From positions 1 through 34,838 of the IMG/VR virus record IMGVR_UViG_3300042549_002343: 34,838 nucleotides of DNA; one strand, written 5' to 3'. The notes beneath the pieces were generated by a model, which made no database searches, was not told the origin of the DNA, and saw only the letters and a program-made list of their open reading frames with translations. Position numbers and translations under genes: made by a program. The stretch comes from a virus. Below are positions 19,567 to 28,548 of this stretch, piece by piece (positions within the stretch are counted from its first letter, which is position 1; each line of letters starts with the position of its first letter).

Positions 19567-20739
19567 ATGGCAATAACAATTATCACAACACCAAACGCAT
19601 TCATGGCAGCATTTAATCAAGTGCCATACACAGTTAGTTCGAACAACACTGCACAACCTAACTTTAACTTTATAGTTGATGTAAACCAAACAAGCGGAAC
19701 AGCAAACCCATTAGCAAGGTTAAAATACCCAGTGCAACCAAGTTCAGCACAATTAACTTTTGACATCGGTAACGTACTTGAAAACTATGTTAGCTACGAT
19801 TTTAATAATGTAGTAGGTGATGTTGGAACTAATACTAATTCAAGATTAAAGTATTATGTTGAGTTCAGAGAGTTGTACGATGTAAGTGGCATACCAACTT
19901 TAACAGGTGTATTGGCAACTAACCCAACAGGGCAAAGCGCATCAATATTTAAATTTGCAGCAAACGGAATATTTGATTTTGAAGACTTTACACCAACAGC
20001 ATATAGAAATTTAGATGTAAGTGGGTTTGGCTATTTATCAAATTCAGGTACAACCGAAAGAATAAACACAAATGAGGAAAGATTTTTATATTGGTTTGAC
20101 CCTTTAAGGTTAGTAGTAACAATTAGGTACGTGGATTCAGATAATACAAATGAAGATGTATCAATAAGTTTAGCAGCGCAAGAACATTTGTTTAGCATTA
20201 AGGCAGGTAAATATGCACAAGATGTAATGATGGGCGCAGGATTAAACATAACAAATACTTACAAAGTTCAATTATTAGGTGTTACAAATAACGTATTAGC
20301 AACTAAAACATTCAGTTTAAACACCGAATGCAGCCAATACCCAACAGTTAGGCTACATTGGTTAAATAAATTAGGCGGTTTTGACTCGTTTAACTTCAAT
20401 AAGAACACTATAAACGCAATGGACATCGAAAGAAAACAATTCAAAGCACCATTGCCAATAGGTTACAGCAAACAAGATAGGTTAAAAACCAACTACAACA
20501 CTACTATAAACGATAAAATAAGTATTAATAGTGATTGGATAACAGAACAAGAAAGCACATTACTTGAAGAATTAGCGACAAGCCCTGTAATATATCTTGA
20601 AAGAAGCGCAACGGAATTTGTAGCAGTAAACATAACCAATACAAGTTATGAAATAAAAACATTCTTAACTGATAGAAAACTATTTAACGTAACATTTGAC
20701 ATAGAATATACTTACTCACGTTACAGACAATCGCTATAA
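19567..20739 (+). CDS. Putative tail/baseplate structural protein
   Basis: A 390-residue protein, beta-rich and Asn/Thr-rich, without a signal peptide. It opens MAITIITTPNAFMAAFNQVP and continues with an immunoglobulin- or carbohydrate-binding-like pattern. Proteins with this start occur before the large tail protein in Bacteroidetes phages. Its TAATG junction with the 935-residue neighbour suggests a fixed ratio in the same structure, probably the tail tip. No enzymatic motif is seen. Confidence 0.55.
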   Translation: MAITIITTPNAFMAAFNQVPYTVSSNNTAQPNFNFIVDVNQTSGTANPLARLKYPVQPSSAQLTFDIGNVLENYVSYDFNNVVGDVGTNTNSRLKYYVEFRELYDVSGIPTLTGVLATNPTGQSASIFKFAANGIFDFEDFTPTAYRNLDVSGFGYLSNSGTTERINTNEERFLYWFDPLRLVVTIRYVDSDNTNEDVSISLAAQEHLFSIKAGKYAQDVMMGAGLNITNTYKVQLLGVTNNVLATKTFSLNTECSQYPTVRLHWLNKLGGFDSFNFNKNTINAMDIERKQFKAPLPIGYSKQDRLKTNYNTTINDKISINSDWITEQESTLLEELATSPVIYLERSATEFVAVNITNTSYEIKTFLTDRKLFNVTFDIEYTYSRYRQSL

Positions 20740-23546
20740 TGAATCAAAACAGATTAGTAATAAACCAAGTAGCAGGAGCGAACATAGTTGAATACGAACT
20801 TGATTTGTATGATGATGTACCTTTGCCAATAAACAAAAGTATAATTGATATTCAGAACATAGCTGAACGCAAAAGTGATTTTACTAAAACAATTACTTTG
20901 CCCGGCACACATAACAACAACGACATATTTAGTAACATATTTAATTTAGCACGTTCAGTAAGTAATACCAATACGTACAACTTTGCACCTGACTTTAACC
21001 CTAACTTAAAAGCAGATGCAATACTTTATAAGAATGGAATTGTAATGATTCAAGGGTATTTGCAGTTGACGAATATCAATATAATAGATGAATATCAAAT
21101 AGAATACGAGGTAATAATAATTGGTAGAACAGCTAACTTGTTTCAAGATTTAGGAGAAAAGAAATTAAACGAACTTGATTTAAGTGCTTATGACCATGAA
21201 TGGAACTTTGCTAACATTCAAACAAGTTGGACACCAAGCGCAACACGTGGATATTACTATGGATTAATTGACAAAGGTTTTAGTAATGACCAAAAAGGAT
21301 TCTTAACAACTGACCAAAAGCCACAAATATTTGCACGAACAATAGTAGATGCAATATTTAAGGATGCAGGATATAGGTACGCATCACTATTTTTAACAAG
21401 TGGAATATTTAACAAATTAGTAGTTCCAACAACACAAGACAAATTATTAATATCAACGCAAGAAGTAAGCGATAGAACGTTTAAAGGCGATAGAATAGTA
21501 GATAGTGCTTTTATACCATTAACAACATTATACACAGATGTGCCTTTTAATAATACTGGCAAACAATCAACACCTGCAGGATATGACCCTACAACATATG
21601 AGTTTACAGTTCAAAAAAATGGACACTATCAGTTTGGTTTAAATATAAATATGAACCTTAAAAAAACAGGCACAAGTTCTTTTTTGGTTTTAAATTTTGA
21701 TGTTTATAGAACAAGAAGCGGTGTAAGAACTTTAATGGGTTCAACAAGCACTCTTACTACTTCAATGACAGCAGACTTTACAATAAATAAATACTATGAA
21801 ACTAAAACATCTAATGATTGGTGTGAAGTAGGAGATGTTATTGAAGTGCAAATGATGACAATTGTTACAGGTAGTTGGGAATATAAGCTATTAACTAATT
21901 CATCATTTTTTTCAATTCCAAACCCACAAATATTTGTAGGTGATACAATGCAACTTGAAAACTGTTTGCCAAGTGATATTAAACAAACAGACTTTTTAGC
22001 ATCAATAATTAAGATGTTTAATTTGTATGTTTCAGTTGATGAGTTAGACAGCAAGAAATTAAAGATAGAACCAAGAGATGATTATTTTACGAGTGATGTA
22101 GTAGACTTAACAAACGACATTGATGTAAGCAGAGGTGTTGAAGTAAAGCCATTAGGTGATTTAAAATACAAAGACTATACTTTTGCTATGGCAGAGGATA
22201 AGGATGAGTTAAATGATGCCTATCAAAAGCAATACACTTATCCATATGGAACAAAAAGATATACAGTGCCAAATGACTTTATAACCGAAAGCTACAAAAC
22301 AGATGTATTGTTTGCCCCTACACCATTAGCAGCAGCAAAAGAAAACGCAAACGTAGTATTTAGCCAAATAATATTTAAGAACTCAAATGGTGAATCAATA
22401 GATAGCACATCAAAATTAAGGTTATTAGTTGCAGGTGGATTAAGTCCAGTGATAGGTACTAACTACTTTCATTATCTTGATGATAATGGCACAAAACATT
22501 ATTTTGATTCTTATGCTTATGTAGGTCACTACGATAATGTTTTAGCACCCACTTTTGATGTAAACTTTACAACACCGATTCAGCTATATTATAAGACTGC
22601 AATTCAAACTACTCAAACAAGTAATAACATTTATAATGTTTACCATAAAAAAGGTATTGAAGAAATCACAAACAAAGATTCTAAATTAGTAACTTACTAT
22701 GTTAAATTAAGTGAAGTTGAAATAAACAAACTATCATTTAGAAACTCTTATTTTATAGACAAACAATACTATCGTTTATACGAAATTGATTTTGATAGTA
22801 ACAGCGAAGACCCTGCAAAATTAACATTCTTAAAGTTAGCGGTTGCACCTGCATTTGTACCTTACAATTTAGTAACTAATGGTGGCGGTGGTGGTGAAGG
22901 TTCTGCATACGCACAAATAGCAAATAGAAACGGAACACAATACCCAAAAGGAGTTGATGTAATCGGTCAAGGGAGTGAAAACACATTACAAGGCTACGAA
23001 CAAATAGTAAACTCAACAGGTAACTTTGTAAACGCAAACCAAGTAAACATATTAGGTGGCGAAAATAACACAGTTCTAAACAACAATGTAACATTAATCA
23101 ATACAAATGATTACACAAGTATTAGAGATGGCGAAGTAATAATAAATAACATACACCAACCATATTATGCAAGTCGTGTTTTAACAGTTGCAGAACTACA
23201 AGCATTACACTCAACACCGATTCAAATATTAGCAGCACAAAGTGGTTATTGGATTGAAGTATTTAGAGCATACATAACAGTATTTTTTGGCACTACAACA
23301 CCACCAACAGGATATACAAGAAGAGTATTATCACTTGAATTTGCAGGAGACGGAACACACCTTGCAGAGTTTGATAATAGCATAACAACTGTAACAACTG
23401 CAACTATGCAACGTGCAAGAAATATAAACGACACAGTGTTTAAAGATTTGGCAGTAAACATAAACGCATCAGGGAATTTAGGAGCAGCAGGAAACAGTCA
23501 AATGTTAATAGAATTAGAATACAGATTACACCCAATTATACAATAA
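20739..23546 (+). CDS. Large tail protein with C-terminal adhesin-like region
   Basis: The largest protein, 935 residues. The N-terminal part (about 1-150; DLYDDVPLPINKSI, then RKSDFTKTITLPGT) matches the conserved N-terminus of Bacteroidetes phage tail-hub-like proteins. A long beta-rich middle follows. At about 715-721 a GGGGGEG linker leads to a region at about 740-800 with short Gly/Asn turns (GQGSENTLQGY, LGGENNTVLNNN), suggesting a beta-solenoid like phage fibres, then a compact C-terminal domain ending EYRLHPIIQ. It probably joins the tail tip with receptor binding. It lies directly before the tape measure gene. Confidence 0.65.
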   Translation: MNQNRLVINQVAGANIVEYELDLYDDVPLPINKSIIDIQNIAERKSDFTKTITLPGTHNNNDIFSNIFNLARSVSNTNTYNFAPDFNPNLKADAILYKNGIVMIQGYLQLTNINIIDEYQIEYEVIIIGRTANLFQDLGEKKLNELDLSAYDHEWNFANIQTSWTPSATRGYYYGLIDKGFSNDQKGFLTTDQKPQIFARTIVDAIFKDAGYRYASLFLTSGIFNKLVVPTTQDKLLISTQEVSDRTFKGDRIVDSAFIPLTTLYTDVPFNNTGKQSTPAGYDPTTYEFTVQKNGHYQFGLNINMNLKKTGTSSFLVLNFDVYRTRSGVRTLMGSTSTLTTSMTADFTINKYYETKTSNDWCEVGDVIEVQMMTIVTGSWEYKLLTNSSFFSIPNPQIFVGDTMQLENCLPSDIKQTDFLASIIKMFNLYVSVDELDSKKLKIEPRDDYFTSDVVDLTNDIDVSRGVEVKPLGDLKYKDYTFAMAEDKDELNDAYQKQYTYPYGTKRYTVPNDFITESYKTDVLFAPTPLAAAKENANVVFSQIIFKNSNGESIDSTSKLRLLVAGGLSPVIGTNYFHYLDDNGTKHYFDSYAYVGHYDNVLAPTFDVNFTTPIQLYYKTAIQTTQTSNNIYNVYHKKGIEEITNKDSKLVTYYVKLSEVEINKLSFRNSYFIDKQYYRLYEIDFDSNSEDPAKLTFLKLAVAPAFVPYNLVTNGGGGGEGSAYAQIANRNGTQYPKGVDVIGQGSENTLQGYEQIVNSTGNFVNANQVNILGGENNTVLNNNVTLINTNDYTSIRDGEVIINNIHQPYYASRVLTVAELQALHSTPIQILAAQSGYWIEVFRAYITVFFGTTTPPTGYTRRVLSLEFAGDGTHLAEFDNSITTVTTATMQRARNINDTVFKDLAVNINASGNLGAAGNSQMLIELEYRLHPIIQ

Positions 23547-25267
23547 TGGCAAACGAAAAAATAATATTTGACACCGAAGTAAAAGTAGGCAGTTCGGTAG
23601 GTTCAGTAAAAAGTTTAAAAGCAGAATTACGAGCAGTAACAAATGAACTACAAAACCTTGAAGAAGGTAGCGAAGCATTTATTACAGCAGCTAAAAAAGC
23701 AGGTACATTAAAAGATAGAATTGGTGATACTAAAGCAACCATTGATGCATTTAACCCTGAAAAGAAATTTCAAGCATTAGCAGGCGCAGTAGGTATAGCA
23801 GCAAACGGATTCAGCGCATTACAAGGTGCAATGGCTTTAATGGGTACTGAAAACGAAGAACTAAATAAGACTATTGCCAAAACACAAGGTGCAATTGCAT
23901 TAGCTACTGGTTTAAATGGTTTGCTTGGAATGGGTGATGCATTTAAGAACTTAAAGAACGTAGCAGGCGATGCACTAAAAGGAATTAAAGCAGGTATTGG
24001 CGCAACAGGAATAGGTTTATTTGTACTTGCAGCAGGTTTAATACTTTCAAATTGGGAAGCAATATCAAAAGCAATTAAAACATCATTCCCTATATTTAAT
24101 GATATGGGTAAAATATTTGATAAACTTCGTGAAGTAGCTTATGGTGCAGGTGAAGTTATTAAGAGTGCTATACTTATGCCTTTTAAAGCATTTAGTAAAT
24201 TAATACAAGGAGATTTCAAAGGTGCATTAGAAGAAATAAAAAACGGTTACAACATAGTAGGCAATTATAAAAAGGGTGCAGAAGCAGGAATAAAAGCAAA
24301 TGAAGAAGCAGCAGCAGCAGAAAAGTTAGACCGATTAATTAAGCAAAGAGAAAAAGAATTAGAAGTTGATAAGGCATCAGGAAAAGATACATATAAGCAA
24401 GAACTTGCATTAAACAAATTAAAGCAAGAAGCAGCAAAAGAAAATAAAGATGAACTTGAAAAATTAAGGCAAGAAGAAAGGGTTTTAATTGCAGCACATA
24501 ATAAAGTTTTATCAGATAAGGCAAAGGCAAAAGCAAAAGAGGATAAAAAGATTGCTGATGATAAAAAGGCTTACGATTTATCATTCGCTGAATTAGTAGA
24601 AGCACAAAGATTAAAAAATGTTGATGAGGATAAAAAGATTGCAGACATAAAAACTTTTAATGATGAGTTAGATTTAAAAAATGCAGAGGAAGCAGCAAAG
24701 AAACAAATTGAAATTGAAAAATATTTAAATGATACGAAGTTAGCAATTAAAACTACGTACTTAAATTCTGCAAGTGAAACAGTAAATGCTTTAAAAACAT
24801 TAGCAGGTGGTAATGAAGAACTACAAGCAGCAGCCTTAATAGCAGAAAGTGCAATTAGTATAGCAAAAATGATTATAGCAAACAATGCAGCAAATGTGGC
24901 TATCGTAGCACAAGGAGCGTCACTTGCAATTGTATCAGGTGGCGCATCGGTAGCAGCAGCAGCATCATTAGTAACAGCAAATAATATTTCAACTGCAATA
25001 GGTGTAGCGGCAACAATAGCAGCAACAGGAGCAGGGTTAAGTGCAATTGGTAAAAGTGGCGCACCGAGTGGAGGTGGTGGTGGAAATGTAACAGCACCAA
25101 GCGCACCAAGAATCCCACAATCAATTACAGGCACAAGATTAGGTGGCAACAGTCAAGTAACAACAACAGGCGATAGCACAGTAGGGAAAGTAATAGTAGT
25201 TGAAACAGACATAACTAATACACAAGATAAAGTTAAGAATATAATACGCAAAGCGACAATCAAATAA
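23546..25267 (+). CDS. Tail tape measure protein
   Basis: A 573-residue protein with typical tape measure features: a long helical, Ala/Lys/Glu-rich composition, GLF/GLIL hydrophobic segment at about 150-172 (GIGLFVLAAGLILSNW), charged coiled coil at about 250-400, then an Ala/Gly-rich hydrophobic stretch at about 415-510 and a Gly-rich end. At roughly 0.15 nm per residue it would give a tail of about 85 nm, suggesting a siphovirus. It lies downstream of the large tail protein instead of directly after the chaperone pair, an unusual order. Confidence 0.8.
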   Translation: MANEKIIFDTEVKVGSSVGSVKSLKAELRAVTNELQNLEEGSEAFITAAKKAGTLKDRIGDTKATIDAFNPEKKFQALAGAVGIAANGFSALQGAMALMGTENEELNKTIAKTQGAIALATGLNGLLGMGDAFKNLKNVAGDALKGIKAGIGATGIGLFVLAAGLILSNWEAISKAIKTSFPIFNDMGKIFDKLREVAYGAGEVIKSAILMPFKAFSKLIQGDFKGALEEIKNGYNIVGNYKKGAEAGIKANEEAAAAEKLDRLIKQREKELEVDKASGKDTYKQELALNKLKQEAAKENKDELEKLRQEERVLIAAHNKVLSDKAKAKAKEDKKIADDKKAYDLSFAELVEAQRLKNVDEDKKIADIKTFNDELDLKNAEEAAKKQIEIEKYLNDTKLAIKTTYLNSASETVNALKTLAGGNEELQAAALIAESAISIAKMIIANNAANVAIVAQGASLAIVSGGASVAAAASLVTANNISTAIGVAATIAATGAGLSAIGKSGAPSGGGGGNVTAPSAPRIPQSITGTRLGGNSQVTTTGDSTVGKVIVVETDITNTQDKVKNIIRKATIK

Positions 25268-25275
25268 TTCTAAAA

Positions 25276-25309
25276 AGCAAATAGTAAAATAATTTATATT
25301 TATAATAGA
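25276..25309 (+). promoter_or_regulatory. Phage-specific promoter candidate 2
   Basis: AGCAAA (25276-25281) and TTATAT (25294-25299), 18 nt start to start, with the ATG 16 nt after the start of TTATAT, as in candidate 1. The box continues TTATAATAGA before the ATG. It fills the 42-bp gap between the tape measure and the capsid operon, so it should start transcription of the head genes. Confidence 0.68.
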
Positions 25310-26287
25310 ATGGACAAATTACCTATTTACAGATTCATAGTTCTTGAGGATGACGAAGCGCAATTAGAAGCAGTTGCGTTTGTTGATGCTCCTGCAATAG
25401 AAATGAACTGGCAAGCATTTAGTTCTAATCAATACAAGTTTAAAGCAAACACTGAAAAACGTATTATATCTGGACCTTTAATGGTGGCAGAATTGCCAAT
25501 CTATCGCAGAACGGAAGAGGGTGAATATTATGGTGTGTTTCAAAAAGAAGACATTTATAATTTAAGAAACAAATTCTTTAAGCAAGGTAAATCAAATCTT
25601 GTAAATGAGATGCACAACAGCAACAAAATGATTGATGGTGTGTATATGATTGAATCATTTTTGATTGATGAAGAACGTGGAATATTAGCACCAAAAGGTT
25701 ATACCTTAACAGATGGTTCTTGGTTCGGTTCTTATAAAATTGATAACGATGAAGTTTGGAATGATTTTATAAAGTCAGGCGAGTTCAAAGGTTTTAGTGT
25801 TGAAGGAATATTTAACACAGTTAAGATAGATGAGAAGCCACAAACGGTTATAGATGAAATAATATCATTGATACATGAAGTTTTTGGAGGTCCAGGTTCA
25901 GGTCCTCAAGGTGGTGAAGGCAGTAACGTAGAAGTTAATATTGAAAACACAGGAGACGGTCAATTTAAATATTATGTTCAAGATAAAGACGGAAATGAAG
26001 TAGGTAAATTAAGTGTTGATGTAGTTGATAGTAGTATTGTTATAGATAATATATTTGTTGATGAAAATTCTCAAAAACAGGGTATAGCTTCACAAATGAT
26101 AGATAATGTAATTAGCAGTTATAAAGGTGAACAATATACTTATTATGATTATAATGACAACTTAATAAATGAACCATATAAAATAGAAATGGGTATGAGG
26201 GTTTCCGATGCAGGTCAAGCCTTATATCTTAAAAATAAAAGTAAAATTGACGATTTTAATAATTCTCAATCAAAATTAAATAAATAA
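25310..26287 (+). CDS. Prohead protease (XkdF-like) fused to a GNAT-like domain
   Basis: A 325-residue, two-domain protein. Residues 1-175 match XkdF-type prohead proteases: SGPLMVAELPIYRR (54-67), MHNSNKMIDGVYMIESFLID with H102 (101-120), GSWFGSYKIDNDEVW, and SGEFKGFSVEG (156-166) with catalytic S163. The linker FGGPGSGPQGGEGS (192-205) leads to a second domain (about 206-310) whose VIDNIFVDENSQKQGIASQM (244-263) is the acetyl-CoA-binding motif A of GNAT acetyltransferases in weak form (QKQGIA), followed by a strand and helix. The first domain would cut the capsid and scaffold; the role of the second is unknown. It follows late-promoter candidate 2. Confidence 0.75.
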   Translation: MDKLPIYRFIVLEDDEAQLEAVAFVDAPAIEMNWQAFSSNQYKFKANTEKRIISGPLMVAELPIYRRTEEGEYYGVFQKEDIYNLRNKFFKQGKSNLVNEMHNSNKMIDGVYMIESFLIDEERGILAPKGYTLTDGSWFGSYKIDNDEVWNDFIKSGEFKGFSVEGIFNTVKIDEKPQTVIDEIISLIHEVFGGPGSGPQGGEGSNVEVNIENTGDGQFKYYVQDKDGNEVGKLSVDVVDSSIVIDNIFVDENSQKQGIASQMIDNVISSYKGEQYTYYDYNDNLINEPYKIEMGMRVSDAGQALYLKNKSKIDDFNNSQSKLNK

Positions 26288-26293
26288 AAAAAA

Positions 26294-26890
26294 ATGAATA
26301 AACCCAAAAAAACTGCCAAAGAAGCCTTAATGGAAATTGGCAAATTATTAAAAATGGATTTTGCAAAAGTTGAGAAATTCAATAGCGCAAAATTAGCAGA
26401 CGGCACAGAAGTAATGTGGGACGGTGAATTATCAGAAGGAACAGCTATCATGGTTGTTGCAGAAGACGGAAACCAAATGCCTGCACCTGATGCTAAACAC
26501 GAGTTAGAAGATGGCACAATAGTAACCACAGTAGGTGGATTAGTAACTGCAATCGAACCTAAAAAAGAAAAAGAAGTTGAAGTAGAAGTTGAATTAGCTG
26601 AAATGCCTGACATGAAAATGATGGAAGAAAGAATGGCATCATGCGAAAGCAAAATGAAAGAAATGGAAACTAAAATGAATGAAATGTTTGCATCATACGA
26701 AAGTAAGTTTGCAGCAATTACAGAAAGCAACACAGCTAAATTTGCAGCAATAAACGCAATCGTAGAAGAAATTGCAGCAGAGCCAATAGTAGTAGTAGCA
26801 AAACCAACTAACTCAACATTCAGTAAAAAAGAACGTACAATGTCAACTATTGAACGTATCGCAGAATTCAAAAAATTACAAAACAAATAA
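26294..26890 (+). CDS. Scaffolding/prohead assembly protein
   Basis: A 198-residue protein directly before the major capsid gene. The middle (about 35-85; KLADGTEVMWDGELSEGTAI, then HELEDGTIVTTVGGLV) matches the core seen before capsid genes in Bacteroidetes phages. A Met/Glu/Lys-rich coiled coil follows (about 105-160), and a helical C-terminal tail (ERIAEFKKLQNK) suited to binding capsid. No protease motif. It is expected to be removed by the protease upstream. Confidence 0.75.
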   Translation: MNKPKKTAKEALMEIGKLLKMDFAKVEKFNSAKLADGTEVMWDGELSEGTAIMVVAEDGNQMPAPDAKHELEDGTIVTTVGGLVTAIEPKKEKEVEVEVELAEMPDMKMMEERMASCESKMKEMETKMNEMFASYESKFAAITESNTAKFAAINAIVEEIAAEPIVVVAKPTNSTFSKKERTMSTIERIAEFKKLQNK

Positions 26891-26913
26891 ACTAAAAACA
26901 AAAACTAAAAAAA

Positions 26914-27855
26914 ATGGCATTTAACGTAACAGCCTTAGCGGCATACACTAAAACCAATGAAAATTTATTGGTAACTCGTTCGTTTTTCGAACCTAAAACT
27001 GCATCACGTATGCAAATCTTAACAGGTGTTAAGTCAACTATTCAAGTACCTGCTTTAACCGATGCTTTAATTTGGCAAAATGGTGATGCTTGTGGATTTA
27101 GTGCTTCAGGTGACACAACTATTTCTGCTCGTGTTTTAACAGTAGGTAGAATCAAAGTAAACAAAGAATGGTGTATTAATGATTTAGAAACTAAATACAC
27201 TCAATTATTGTTATCTCCAGGTTCTAACTATGATGCGTTGCCAGGTGGTATTGATGCAGCATTCGTAGAAACTATTTTAGGAACTACAAAAGAAGATGTA
27301 GAGAAAGCAATTTGGAGAGGTGACACAGCAAGTACAAGTTCACAATTGAAGCAATTTGATGGTTTGGTAAAAATCATTAATGCAGCAAGTGGAACAGTAC
27401 AAGCAAACGCAACAGCATTTATTGCAACTGCAGTAACTGCAATCACAGCAGCAAACATTATCTCGGTAGTACAAGCAGTTTATTCAGCAATACCAGTTGA
27501 GATTTTAGACAAGACTGACTTGACAGTTTACATGGGTGTAGACAATTTCAGAACTTACCAATTAGCTTTAACAAATGCTAACTTGTTTAACTTCATTGCA
27601 ACTGATAATGCATTAGGACAAATGAAGATTCACGGAACAAACGTAAACATCGTTTCAACTCCTGGTCTTACATCAACCAACGCAATCTATGCTTTAAGAG
27701 ATAGCAATATGTTCTTGGGTGTTGATTTAGAAAACGAACAAGAAGACTTCAAATTCTGGTATTCAGAAGACTTCGATTTAGTTAGATTTAAATACAGAAC
27801 TAAATTAGGTGTTCAAGTTTCTCAAGTAGCAGAAATCGTTAAATTCACAATTTAA
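26914..27855 (+). CDS. Major capsid protein
   Basis: A 313-residue protein (MAFNVTALAAYTKTNENLLV at the start) with TIQVPALTDALIWQNGDACG at about 42-61 and WCINDLETKYTQLLL at about 88-102, the recurrent pattern of HK97-fold major capsid proteins in this phage group. The C-terminal part (YSEDFDLVRFKYRTKLGVQV) is typical of the last strand and E-loop end. No N-terminal delta domain is seen, in line with a separate scaffold upstream. A strong terminator follows, so its message level is set separately. Confidence 0.85.
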   Translation: MAFNVTALAAYTKTNENLLVTRSFFEPKTASRMQILTGVKSTIQVPALTDALIWQNGDACGFSASGDTTISARVLTVGRIKVNKEWCINDLETKYTQLLLSPGSNYDALPGGIDAAFVETILGTTKEDVEKAIWRGDTASTSSQLKQFDGLVKIINAASGTVQANATAFIATAVTAITAANIISVVQAVYSAIPVEILDKTDLTVYMGVDNFRTYQLALTNANLFNFIATDNALGQMKIHGTNVNIVSTPGLTSTNAIYALRDSNMFLGVDLENEQEDFKFWYSEDFDLVRFKYRTKLGVQVSQVAEIVKFTI

Positions 27856-27860
27856 TTCAC

Positions 27861-27894
27861 AAAAGGGTAGTAGCTAATAGTTGCTACCCTTTTT
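27861..27894 (+). terminator. Rho-independent terminator after the capsid gene
   Basis: AAAAGGGTAGTAGC (27861-27874) pairs with GTTGCTACCCTTTT (27880-27893), 14 bp with two G-T wobbles around the 5-nt loop TAATA, and ends in a T run to 27894. It begins 6 bp after the capsid stop. Partial read-through would feed the next gene. Confidence 0.88.
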
Positions 27895-27912
27895 AAAACC
27901 CAATTTAAAATT

Positions 27913-28431
27913 ATGGCATGCGCAATAGTAGCAGGATACAGTCTCGATTGTAAAGATACAGTTGGTGGTATTAAAAATTTATACATAACCGAACAAGCAA
28001 ACATTACAGCAGTAACTGAAAATGCAAGTGGTTTTGTAACAGCAATAACAAAGTCAGCAGGTAAAAAATATTTTACTTATGCTTTAGAGCCAAGAGGCGC
28101 AAATAGTACAACTAATAACATCAATACTGACCCTAAAATTGGAACAGTAGGTTATGAACAAACTATCGCAGCTACGTTCTTAAAAATGGCTTATGAAACA
28201 CAATTCAAACTACAACAAATTATCAAGAACAGAACTTCTATAATTGTTGAAATGAAAAGCGGTCAATACTTCTTATTCGGTTCATCATTCGGTATGGAAT
28301 GTACAGGCGGAACAGGAACAAGTGGTGCAGCATTAAATGAGTTCAATGGTTACTCTTTAACATTTGCAGGAATGGAAAAAACATTCTCACAAGAAGTTGA
28401 TGCTACAATTATAGCAGCATTGTTAGTATAA
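27913..28431 (+). CDS. Putative major tail (tube) protein
   Basis: A 172-residue protein. The opening GYSLDCKDTVGGIKNLYI (about 8-25), a Gly/Ser/Thr-rich middle, and the end GYSLTFAGMEKTFSQEVD fit a family found after the capsid gene in Bacteroidetes siphophages and widely called a major tail protein. Bracketed by two terminators, it should be expressed as an abundant separate unit, as expected for a tube subunit. A capsid decoration protein is the alternative. Confidence 0.65.
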   Translation: MACAIVAGYSLDCKDTVGGIKNLYITEQANITAVTENASGFVTAITKSAGKKYFTYALEPRGANSTTNNINTDPKIGTVGYEQTIAATFLKMAYETQFKLQQIIKNRTSIIVEMKSGQYFLFGSSFGMECTGGTGTSGAALNEFNGYSLTFAGMEKTFSQEVDATIIAALLV

Positions 28432-28466
28432 CATGTTAGTTTAAAATTCTTCATTGTTTTCATAGC

Positions 28467-28501
28467 AAAAAGCCAATCGATTAAGTTCGGTTGGTTTTTT
28501 T
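28467..28501 (+). terminator. Rho-independent terminator after the tube-like gene
   Basis: AAAAAGCCAATCGA (28467-28480) pairs with TCGGTTGGTTTTTT (28487-28500), 14 bp with two G-T wobbles and a 6-nt loop, with the T run continuing to 28501. It lies 35 bp after the stop of the tube-like gene and just upstream of promoter candidate 3. Confidence 0.88.
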
Positions 28502-28515
28502 GTTTTAGTTTATTT

Positions 28516-28548
28516 AGCAAACTTTTTAATTATTTATATTTAAGTATA
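28516..28548 (+). promoter_or_regulatory. Phage-specific promoter candidate 3
   Basis: AGCAAA (28516-28521) and TTATAT (28534-28539), 18 nt apart as in candidates 1 and 2. The following TTAAGTATA leads to a GTG start 15 nt after the start of TTATAT. It comes right after a terminator (28467-28501), so a new transcript has to begin here to express portal and connector genes. This makes the promoter reading strongest at this site. Confidence 0.72.

Noticed and set aside
24571-25149. Long open frame (192 codons) on the - strand in the tape measure gene
   Set aside because: It is the mirror of an Ala/Gly-rich + strand gene; such low-complexity regions give long antisense frames. It lies wholly inside a well-supported gene and has no start context or domain.
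26266-26901. Long open frame (211 codons) on the - strand over the scaffold gene
   Set aside because: It is antisense to the entire scaffold gene and its Ser/Ile/Val-rich product mirrors an Ala/Glu/Lys-rich protein. No domain and no promoter.
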